Source of the DNA: Pseudodonghicola xiamenensis DSM 18339
GTDB lineage: Bacteria > Pseudomonadota > Alphaproteobacteria > Rhodobacterales > Rhodobacteraceae
Length of the DNA stretch: 55,896 nt
Assembly (NCBI RefSeq): GCF_000429365.1
Contig: NZ_AUBS01000028.1
Location: 1-55,896, forward strand
Direction of reading: 5' to 3'
Shown piece after piece: positions 49,657 through 55,896 of the stretch; within the stretch, counting starts at the first letter, position 1; the number at the start of each line of letters is the position of its first letter. Below the pieces are notes generated by a model that worked only from the letters and a program-made list of their open reading frames with translations, made no database searches and was not told the DNA's origin. A program made the position numbers and the translations under genes.

Positions 49657-51258
49657 ATGCGTGCTTTGCTTTTCCTGGCTGTCTGCCTGCCCTCCGCTGC
49701 CCTGGCAGAGGATTTCGTCCTGTCCGCCCCGGTGACCGGCGTGACGCTCTATCCCTCGGGCGCCAGTATCGAACGGCGGGTGCCGTTTTCTATCCCCGCC
49801 GGCCAGCACCGGCTCATCCTGCGCGGCGCGGGCCCCCATGTGCCACTGCCCAAGCTACGGGTCGTGCTCGAGGGTGCAACGCTGGAAACCGTGACCGCCC
49901 GCACCAGTGCCCTGCCCCCGCGCGGGATCGAGGAGAGCGAGACGATCAAGACGGCCCGGGCCGAAGTCGCGCGGCTGGAGGCCGAATTTGCCGCCACCCG
50001 AGACAAGCAGGCGGCGGAACGGGCCAAGGCCGCGGCTGCCCGCGCGCAGATCGGTTTTCTAGACGGTCTGGGTGCAGCGCAGGATCTGGGCGGTCAGGGC
50101 GTGGCGGTGCTGCGCGATCTGTCCCGCATGATCGCCGAGGAAGGCATCGCCGCCCGCACCACCCGGCATCAGGCCGAAAGCGCAGCACACGCCTATGACC
50201 AGCCGCTGGCGGAGCTGGAAAAGACGCTGGCCGCCGCCCGCGCGCATCTGGCCGCTCTTGCCCCGGCAGAGGACGATCAGCAGGAATACACCCTCGCCGT
50301 CACGACCGATGTGCCGGCGGAGGGGCTGGTGACGCTCAGCTATATCACCCCTGAGGCACAATGGACGCCGGGCTATGAGGCGCATCTGAGCCGCGGAGAA
50401 CACGCCGAGTTGCGGCTGTCCCGGGTGGCCTGGGTTGCGCAACAGACCGGAACCCCCTGGACCGGCGTGGAGCTGAAACTGTCCACCACGATGCCCAGCG
50501 GTCGCACCGATCCTGCGCCGCTCTATCCCGACCGGCGCAGGATCGAGAAACCACAGCCGCCGGCGCCGATGCGGCTGATGGATGCCGCCGGGGGCGCCAT
50601 GCCCGAACCGATCCTGGCCGCCGCTCCGGAAATGCTCGACGGGATCAGCGTCACCTATGATTATCCGCTGCCAGCGACCGTGCTGTCGGGGGGAGAGATG
50701 CTGCGCCTGCCGCTCGATCAGATCGCCCTGCCGGCCGAGGTCTTCGCCCGCGCCACGCCCGAGTTCGACCAGACCGCCTATGTCACCGCCGCCTTCACCA
50801 ACGTTTCAGGCGAGATCCTCCTGCCCTCGGACGACGTCCAGCTTTATATCGACGGCCATTTCGCCGGGGTCGGCACCCTGCCGATGATCGCCAGCGGCCA
50901 GTCGGCGGAACTGGGCTTTGGCCCTATCGAGGGGCTGCGGCTGGGGTATGACGAGCTGGACCGCACCCGGGGAGATCGCGGCGTGCTGAGCAAATCGAAC
51001 CAGATGACCGAGGCCGAGGAATACCGCATCAGCAACCTGACCGGCACCGGCTGGCCGGTGCGGATGCGTAGCCGGGTGCCCTATTCAGAACAGGAGGATC
51101 TCCAGATCGGCTGGACCGCGACACCGATGCCCGACCTGCAAGAGGTCGACAACCAACGCGGTCTGCTGGAATGGCGGCTTGACCTGGGCCCCGGAGAGAC
51201 CCGGACCGTCCGTGTCGACCAGAAACTGAGCTGGCCCGAGGGGTACGAGCTGCGCTGA
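49657..51258 (+). CDS. DUF4139 protein (MuiA-like), secreted
   Basis: This 533-residue protein has a signal peptide ([17 protein letters not shown], cleavage about residue 17), a beta-domain, an Ala/Glu/Lys-rich coiled coil of about residues 90-200, and a C-terminal DUF4139 region ([45 protein letters not shown]). The family name comes from a mucoidy inhibitor; the molecular role is unknown. The stop codon sits in the loop of an 11-bp hairpin (51245-51270). It is convergent with carbonic anhydrase. Confidence 0.85.
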
Positions 51259-51270
51259 GGCGCAGCTCGT
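51245..51270. other. Perfect hairpin enclosing a stop codon
   Basis: ACGAGCTGCGC (51245-51255) pairs with GCGCAGCTCGT (51260-51270); the TGAG loop holds the DUF4139 stop. AAAAAGG follows on the + strand, so T tracts lie only on the minus-strand 5' side, which is wrong for a classical terminator. It could act as mRNA end protection between convergent genes. Confidence 0.75.
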
Positions 51271-51279
51271 AAAAAGGCA

Positions 51280-51930
51280 TCAGACCGGAAGGAACTTCTC
51301 GAGCTTGGGGTCGTAATATTCCAGCCCGCCCTCGCCGATATCGGTCCAGAGGCCGTGCAGGGTCAGCTCTCCCTTGTCGACTGCGTCCTTCACGAAGGGG
51401 AAGCTCATCAGATTGGAGAGCGAGGCCAAGACCGATTGCCGTTCCAGCGCGCGGGCTTGCTGCTGCGCATCCTCGATGTCGGCGACCAGATCGTATTTCG
51501 GACGCAGGATGTCCATCCAACGCCCAACGAAGCTTTCCTTCGCTTCCAGCTCAGGCGCATGGCCCTTGCACATGTCGATGCAGCCCTGCACCCCACCGCA
51601 TTGCGAATGCCCCAGAACCATCAGATGCGCCACCTTCAGCGCGGTGACCGCATATTCAATGGTGGCCGAGGTGCCGTGGTGATCGCCATCGGGCTCGTAG
51701 GGGGGCACCAGATTGGCGATATTGCGGTGAATGAAGAATTCACCCTGATCGGCTCCGAAGATGGAAGTCACGTGAACCCGGCTGTCACAGCAGGAAATCA
51801 CCATCGCGCGCGGATGCTGCCCATCGCTGGCAAGGCGGCGATACCAGCTTTGGTTCTCCGAATATGTCGTTGCCTTCCAGCCCTGATAGCGGTGCACCAG
51901 ATAGCTCGGCAAAGGTTTGGCGAACTGCAT
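51280..51930 (-). CDS. Beta-class carbonic anhydrase
   Basis: This enzyme interconverts CO2 and bicarbonate. The 216-residue protein has the zinc/catalytic motif ISCCDSRVHVTSIF and the zinc motif VLGHSQCGGVQG, with HRNIANLVPPYE between them. The length fits the cytoplasmic beta class. It is divergent from the small Hpt-like gene, with 146 nt between. Confidence 0.95.
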   Translation of the reverse strand: MQFAKPLPSYLVHRYQGWKATTYSENQSWYRRLASDGQHPRAMVISCCDSRVHVTSIFGADQGEFFIHRNIANLVPPYEPDGDHHGTSATIEYAVTALKVAHLMVLGHSQCGGVQGCIDMCKGHAPELEAKESFVGRWMDILRPKYDLVADIEDAQQQARALERQSVLASLSNLMSFPFVKDAVDKGELTLHGLWTDIGEGGLEYYDPKLEKFLPV

Positions 51931-52076
51931 GCAACTTTCCTCGCTTGGTTACGTCAGGGCACCAGATAGCCCTGATTCCAACAAAATTCGAGAGATTAAG
52001 CGCATCTGATCGAAACCTTTTGAAAACCTGTCCGGCCGATGATGGGGCCGCGGGCGAGGCAAGACTGGAGAAGACC

Positions 52077-52457
52077 GTGACACTTCTATGTTCCCTGACG
52101 CAGGCAGAAAGCGTGCACCTGGACCACGGGCGGTTGCGGATACTGTACAGGCAAATGGGCGAAACCGGCGCTGAAACGGTGATCACACGGGCCAGCCGGG
52201 AACTGGCCTCACGACTGAAGCGCTGTGACCGGCTGTGGCAGATGGAAGATTTTCCGGCGCTGCGCAAATGCGCCCGCTCTACCATCGCAATAGCCGAACA
52301 GATCGGGATGGATGCGCTTGCCCGGGTCGCTCGCGACGTCACCACAACCGCAGATCGGCGCGACCCCGTCGCCACCGCCGCGACCCTGGCGCGCCTGCAA
52401 CGGGTCGGGTATGAATCCCTGCGCGCGGTCTGGCATCTGCGCGGCGTGGTGATCTGA
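52077..52457 (+). CDS. Small Hpt-like helical protein lacking the phospho-histidine
   Basis: This 126-residue protein is predicted all-helical. Its pattern resembles a histidine phosphotransfer (Hpt) domain: a first helix with LDHGRLRILYRQMG, then ELASRLKRCDRLWQMEDFPALRKCARSTIAIAEQIG (about residues 42-77; core CARSTIAIAEQIG) and DALARVARDV. The core aligns with AAHTLKGSAANLG of Hpt domains, with His replaced by Arg67 and the following Lys and Gly by Ile70 and Ala71. The GTG start at 52077 follows TGGAGAAG. It could be a pseudo-Hpt that binds a kinase or regulator without phosphotransfer; no partner gene is adjacent. Confidence 0.65.
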   Translation: MTLLCSLTQAESVHLDHGRLRILYRQMGETGAETVITRASRELASRLKRCDRLWQMEDFPALRKCARSTIAIAEQIGMDALARVARDVTTTADRRDPVATAATLARLQRVGYESLRAVWHLRGVVI

Positions 52458-52531
52458 TCCGGCCCTCCCCTCTTGCAGCCGCAGAGCTGAGGGATAGTCT
52501 GGCGTGAAATCACCGCAAGGACGCCTTTCAG

Positions 52532-53932
52532 ATGACCCCCTCCAGCATGACCCCGCAATTCGCAGCCGCCGGCAGCGCCGCAATCCCCCTGCATGTGATC
52601 GAAACCGAAGCTCTCGCCGACTGGCTCACCGGCCAGGCGGATCATGTCCGCCGCTGGGTCGACGCCAACGGGTTCACCGCCGCCCGCGGTCAGGCGCTGC
52701 TGATCCCCGGGCAGGACGGCGCGCCCGAAATGGCGCTGGCCGGATATGCCGATGCCGCCCAGCGGGCCCGCCATCGCCACGTGCTGGCCGGCGCCGTGCA
52801 GACGCTGCCGGCCGGCACCTACGCCATTGCCTCGGGCCTCGAAGGTCAGGCGCTGGCCAATGAATGTTTCGGCTGGCTGATCTCCAGCTACAACTTCAGC
52901 CGTTACCGCGACACCCCAACGCCGGAGGCACGCGCGCTTATCGCGCCCAGTGGCATCGACACCGCCCGGATCGAGGCGTTGGCCGCCGCCGAATGCCTGA
53001 CCCGCGATCTGATCAACACACCCTCCTCCGATATGGGACCCGCTGAACTTGAGGGCGCCGCCCGCGCCCTGGCCCGGGAGTTCGACGCTGAGATCACGGT
53101 GATCGAAGGCGATGCGCTGCTGGAACAGAACTTTCCGATGATCCACGCCGTTGGTCGCGCCTCACCCCGGGCACCGCGGCTGATCGACCTGCACTGGGGC
53201 GACACCGGCCCCAAGCTGACGCTGGTCGGCAAGGGGGTCTGCTTCGATACCGGCGGGCTCGATCTGAAACCGGCGGCCAGCATGGCGCTGATGAAGAAGG
53301 ACATGGGCGGTGCCGCCACCGTGCTGGGGCTGGCGCGCTCGATCATGGCGCTGGGGCTGCCGCTGCAACTGCGCGTGCTGATCCCGGCGGTCGAGAACGC
53401 GGTCGCCGGCAATGCCTTCCGCCCCGGCGATATCCTGACCTCGCGCAAGGGGCTGACGGTCGAGATCAACAATACAGATGCCGAGGGCCGGCTGGTACTG
53501 GCCGACGCGCTGGCGCTGGCAGCCGAGGGGCGGCCAGATCTGATCGTCTCCATGGCCACGCTGACCGGTGCCGCCCGCGTCGCTGTCGGCGCCGATATCG
53601 CCCCCTTCTTCACCGATGACGAAATCGCCGCCGGCGCATTGGCGCAGGCTGGCCCCGCCGTGGCCGATCCGGTCTGGCGGTTGCCATTTCATGAGCCTTA
53701 CGAACTGAAGATCGAACCGGGCATCGCCGATCTGGACAACGCACCGGGCGGCGGCTTCGGGGGGGCGATCACCGCCGCGCTGTTCCTGCGCCGCTTCGCA
53801 GGCCCTGGCCGCTATGTTCATTTCGACATCTACGCCTGGAGCCAGGCCAGCACCCCGGCCCGGCCCAAGGGCGCGCTGGTGCAGGGCGCCCGCGCGGTGC
53901 TGGATGCGCTGCCCGCGATGTTGTCGCTGTGA
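52532..53932 (+). CDS. Leucyl aminopeptidase family protein (M17)
   Basis: This 466-residue metallopeptidase has the M17 metal and catalytic motifs VGKGVCFDTGGLDLKPAASM (with the catalytic Lys), KKDMGGAA and NTDAEGRLVLADAL near residue 310, plus the bicarbonate/second site region. It removes N-terminal residues from peptides in the cytoplasm. It overlaps the NlpC/P60 gene by 4 nt (GTGA), a pairing common in alphaproteobacteria. Confidence 0.94.
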   Translation: MTPSSMTPQFAAAGSAAIPLHVIETEALADWLTGQADHVRRWVDANGFTAARGQALLIPGQDGAPEMALAGYADAAQRARHRHVLAGAVQTLPAGTYAIASGLEGQALANECFGWLISSYNFSRYRDTPTPEARALIAPSGIDTARIEALAAAECLTRDLINTPSSDMGPAELEGAARALAREFDAEITVIEGDALLEQNFPMIHAVGRASPRAPRLIDLHWGDTGPKLTLVGKGVCFDTGGLDLKPAASMALMKKDMGGAATVLGLARSIMALGLPLQLRVLIPAVENAVAGNAFRPGDILTSRKGLTVEINNTDAEGRLVLADALALAAEGRPDLIVSMATLTGAARVAVGADIAPFFTDDEIAAGALAQAGPAVADPVWRLPFHEPYELKIEPGIADLDNAPGGGFGGAITAALFLRRFAGPGRYVHFDIYAWSQASTPARPKGALVQGARAVLDALPAMLSL

Positions 53933-54774
53933 CCGACCGGCGCCGTCTGCGCTTCAACGGCCGTATCGCGCATGACAGCCTGCGCGGTGCGGTCGCGGCG
54001 GAAAGCTTCACCGCCGGCAGCGACTGGCGCGTAACCGCGCCACGCGCCACGCTCTTTCCATCTGAGGCGGCTGCGGCACGCGACCGCGAACTGATCCTGG
54101 GCGAGGTTTTCACCGTGCTGGAACGTCGTGGGCCGCTGGTCTTCGGCTTCGCCGCCCGCGACGGCCATGTCGGCTGGATGGAGGTTGCGGCGCTCAGCGC
54201 AACGGCGCCCGTTCCCAGCCACAGGATCACCACGCGCCACAGTTATGCCAAGGCGAGCCCCAGCCTGAAGACGATGGACGACAGCGTACTGCTGCCGCAT
54301 GGCGCCCGTGTCGCGGTGCTGGCCGAAGACGGCCCCTGGCGACAAATCGCGTTGGGAGCCGATCGTTTGTGGATGCCCGCCGCCCATCTGACCCCGGTGG
54401 ATAGACCCGACACCGACCCGATCGAGGTGGCCGAGCTTTATCTCGGAACCCCCTATCTCTGGGGCGGCAATTCCGCGTTCGGGATCGACTGTTCAGGACT
54501 GGTGCAGACGGCGCTGCTGGCCTGCGGTCTGCCCTGTCCCGGCGACAGCGACCAGCAGGAACGGGAGCTGGGCGCAGCGCTGCCTGCGGAAACGCCGGCA
54601 CGGCGCGGCGATCTGTTCTTCTGGACGGGTCATGTTGCGATGGCCTTGGACACGACGACCCTGATCCACGCCAACGCCCATCATATGGCCGTGGCCCATG
54701 AACTGATCGCCGACGCCATGTCCCGCATCCTGGATCAGGGCGGCGGGCCGATCACCGCCCACAAGCGGCTCTGA
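53929..54774 (+). CDS. NlpC/P60 family peptidoglycan hydrolase
   Basis: This 281-residue protein has SH3-like N-terminal domains and a C-terminal NlpC/P60 domain with catalytic cysteine in FGIDCSGLVQTAL, histidine in WTGHVAMALD and a third polar residue in IHANAHHM. It cleaves peptidoglycan cross-links or recycles muropeptides. The GTG start at 53929 overlaps the aminopeptidase stop, so the two are co-translated, consistent with peptide recycling from cell wall. No signal peptide is obvious, so a cytoplasmic role on muropeptides is possible. Confidence 0.92.
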   Translation: MTDRRRLRFNGRIAHDSLRGAVAAESFTAGSDWRVTAPRATLFPSEAAAARDRELILGEVFTVLERRGPLVFGFAARDGHVGWMEVAALSATAPVPSHRITTRHSYAKASPSLKTMDDSVLLPHGARVAVLAEDGPWRQIALGADRLWMPAAHLTPVDRPDTDPIEVAELYLGTPYLWGGNSAFGIDCSGLVQTALLACGLPCPGDSDQQERELGAALPAETPARRGDLFFWTGHVAMALDTTTLIHANAHHMAVAHELIADAMSRILDQGGGPITAHKRL

Positions 54775-55119
54775 TCACTCCACCGCGCGGATCAGCTTGC
54801 GCTCCAGCACCCGCAGCACCATGCGCAGGTCATGGCCGCGCTTGAAGATTTGTCCATCCATGCCGACAACGGCGTATTGCCCTTGCCGATTGCGCAACTT
54901 GGGACGCTTCTCGATCCGGTAGAGCGGGAATTCAGCGGTCCGGCGAAAGACCGAAAACACCGCGACCTCGCGCAGGCAGGAAATACCGTAATCGCGCCAT
55001 TCGCCAGCCGCCACCATGCGTCCGTAGAGCGAGAGGATCACTGACAGCTCACGCCGGTCGAAGGCGACCTGCTCCATCATCGGGCTATAAGGCGTGCCGC
55101 TGGAGGTTTGCATATTCAT
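54775..55119 (-). CDS. DUF2794 family protein
   Basis: This 114-residue protein belongs to the small alphaproteobacterial DUF2794 family (FDRRELSVILSLYGRMVAAGEWRDYGI spans about residues 20-46; then FSVFRRTAEFPLYRIEKRPK and GQIFKRGHDLRMVLRVL). It is highly charged, lacks a signal peptide and has no known function. The start at 55119 (MNMQTSSG) is chosen over an ATG 71 codons upstream that would translate repeat-like DNA. Its stop is directly next to that of the NlpC/P60 gene (convergent). Confidence 0.88.
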   Translation of the reverse strand: MNMQTSSGTPYSPMMEQVAFDRRELSVILSLYGRMVAAGEWRDYGISCLREVAVFSVFRRTAEFPLYRIEKRPKLRNRQGQYAVVGMDGQIFKRGHDLRMVLRVLERKLIRAVE

Positions 55120-55214
55120 ATCGTAAGAGTTGCGCTTTCCTGCGGTCAAATCAAGCCCGCTACCGACCGCGCCGGGCCCGGGCCGCGAAAATCGCGCCGC
55201 AGCCGCGGCACGAT

Positions 55215-55247
55215 GCCTCCGGCGGGGATATTTGGACCAGATCGAAG
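55215..55247 (+). repeat. Intergenic repeat, copy 3 (GGGGATATTTGGACCAGA)
   Basis: GCCTCCGGCGGGGATATTTG followed by GACCAGATCGAAG shares the TATTT..CCAGA core with the copies at 9885-9931 and 17386-17433. It lies in the divergent gap between DUF2794 and the formaldehyde dehydrogenase gene (55120-55399), about 150 nt upstream of the latter. Confidence 0.6.
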
Positions 55248-55399
55248 CGGAGGGAGCGCCCGGCCGCCCGGGCCCATGGTCGGGGCGGGAAGCGGGCCCC
55301 TCGCTGGCCCCGCCGAGGACGCTGGGCACCACGGAATGGACGTTGAAAATCGGCCTGCTTTATCGCAGGCTCCGGGAAACCAAAGAAAGGACCTGCCCA

Positions 55400-55896
55400 A
55401 TGCGCACCCGAGCCGCCGTAGCCCTTGAGGCCGGCAAGCCGCTGGAAATCATGGAGGTGAACCTTGAGGGCCCGAAGGCGGGCGAGGTTCTGATCGAAAT
55501 CAAGGCCACCGGCCTGTGCCACACCGACGAATTCACCCGCTCGGGCGCCGACCCGGAAGGCATCTTCCCCTGCATCCTCGGCCATGAGGGCGCCGGCGTG
55601 GTGATCGAGGTGGGCGAGGGCGTGACCACGCTGAAGCCCGGCGATCACGTGATCCCGCTTTATACGCCGGAATGCCGTGAATGCCCGTCCTGCCTCAGTG
55701 GCAAGACCAACCTGTGCACCGCGATCCGCAACACCCAGGGCCAGGGGCTGATGCCCGACGGCACGACGCGGTTCTCGATGCTCGATGGCACGCCGATCTA
55801 TCACTACATGGGCTGTTCGACCTTCGCCAATCACACGGTGATGCCGGAGATCGCGCTGGCCAAGGTGCGCGAGGACGCGCCCTTCGACAAGATTTG
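55400..55896 (+). CDS. frmA: S-(hydroxymethyl)glutathione dehydrogenase, N-terminal part
   Basis: This class III alcohol dehydrogenase oxidises the formaldehyde-glutathione adduct. The visible 165 residues carry the catalytic-zinc region GLCHTDEFTRSG, GHEGAGVVIEVGEGVTTLKPGDHVIPLY, the structural-zinc cysteines CRECPSCLSGKTNLC and the class III YHYMGCSTFANHT. The ATG at 55400 follows AAAGGACC. The gene runs off the window. Formaldehyde from demethylation of methylated compounds is a plausible source. Confidence 0.95.
   Translation, partial: MRTRAAVALEAGKPLEIMEVNLEGPKAGEVLIEIKATGLCHTDEFTRSGADPEGIFPCILGHEGAGVVIEVGEGVTTLKPGDHVIPLYTPECRECPSCLSGKTNLCTAIRNTQGQGLMPDGTTRFSMLDGTPIYHYMGCSTFANHTVMPEIALAKVREDAPFDKI

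Noticed and set aside
1..55896. tRNA, rRNA, CRISPR, phage or riboswitch
   Set aside because: No tRNA T-arm pattern, rRNA segment, spaced short repeat, phage gene or known riboswitch core was recognised in the gaps between genes.

Overview
The window is GC-rich chromosomal DNA with the gene content and order of an alphaproteobacterium of the Rhodobacteraceae (Roseobacter/Rhodobacter group). The evidence is a ChvI/ChvG - short HprK - RapZ - EIIA(Man) - HPr operon divergent from an ATP-type pckA, a MipZ division ATPase, a DUF6473 protein next to etfBA and a 3-hydroxybutyryl-CoA dehydrogenase, DUF2794 and DUF2585 proteins, and intergenic repeats with a GATATTT..CCAGA core. I found no tRNA, rRNA, CRISPR array, insertion sequence or phage gene. 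The organism assignment is inferred from gene families, not from a search.

Layout. 1-9.9 kb is core metabolism: start of tuf, a lipoprotein, parC, an SH3-domain protein, an SDR, a small membrane protein with a cobalamin adenosyltransferase, etfBA, a DUF6473 protein and a 3-hydroxybutyryl-CoA dehydrogenase. 9.9-17.3 kb holds the ChvI-ChvG-HprK-RapZ-EIIA-HPr-acyltransferase operon (minus strand) and divergent pckA. 17.4-24.1 kb holds dgt, a gene-poor stretch of about 680 nt, a flavodoxin-fold oxidoreductase/TetR pair with three operator-like palindromes between them, rplS-rpmE, mipZ and a class III nucleotide cyclase.

24.1-45.9 kb is an aromatic-compound catabolism island with two halves. The first is a homogentisate half: a MarR regulator, hmgA, fahA and maiA, with an uncharacterised set inside it (an MBL-fold protein with a degenerate metal site, a flavin hydroxylase, a DUF2783 protein and a small VOC protein). 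The second is a homoprotocatechuate (3,4-dihydroxyphenylacetate) meta-cleavage half: hpaR divergent from hpaF, hpaE, a LigB-type hpaD, a second and unrelated VOC-type homoprotocatechuate dioxygenase, an aromatic amino acid decarboxylase, a single-domain hpaG, hpaH and hpaI. A complete branched-chain-amino-acid-type ABC transporter follows (binding protein, two ATPases, two permeases). Together these would take in an aromatic compound, cleave it, and deliver fumarate plus acetoacetate from homogentisate and pyruvate plus succinic semialdehyde from homoprotocatechuate. The monooxygenase HpaBC, HppD and succinic semialdehyde dehydrogenase are not in the window.

45.9-55.9 kb returns to housekeeping: a DUF3095 cyclase-like protein, an MFS transporter, asd, a DUF4139 protein, a beta-carbonic anhydrase, a small protein resembling an Hpt domain without its histidine, an M17 aminopeptidase coupled to an NlpC/P60 hydrolase, a DUF2794 protein, and the start of glutathione-dependent formaldehyde dehydrogenase.

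Most interesting: the two unrelated ring-cleavage enzymes side by side, an HpaF isomerase lacking the N-terminal catalytic proline, the decarboxylase translationally coupled to hpaG, the unexplained MBL/flavin hydroxylase/DUF2783/VOC set, and the pseudo-Hpt protein.
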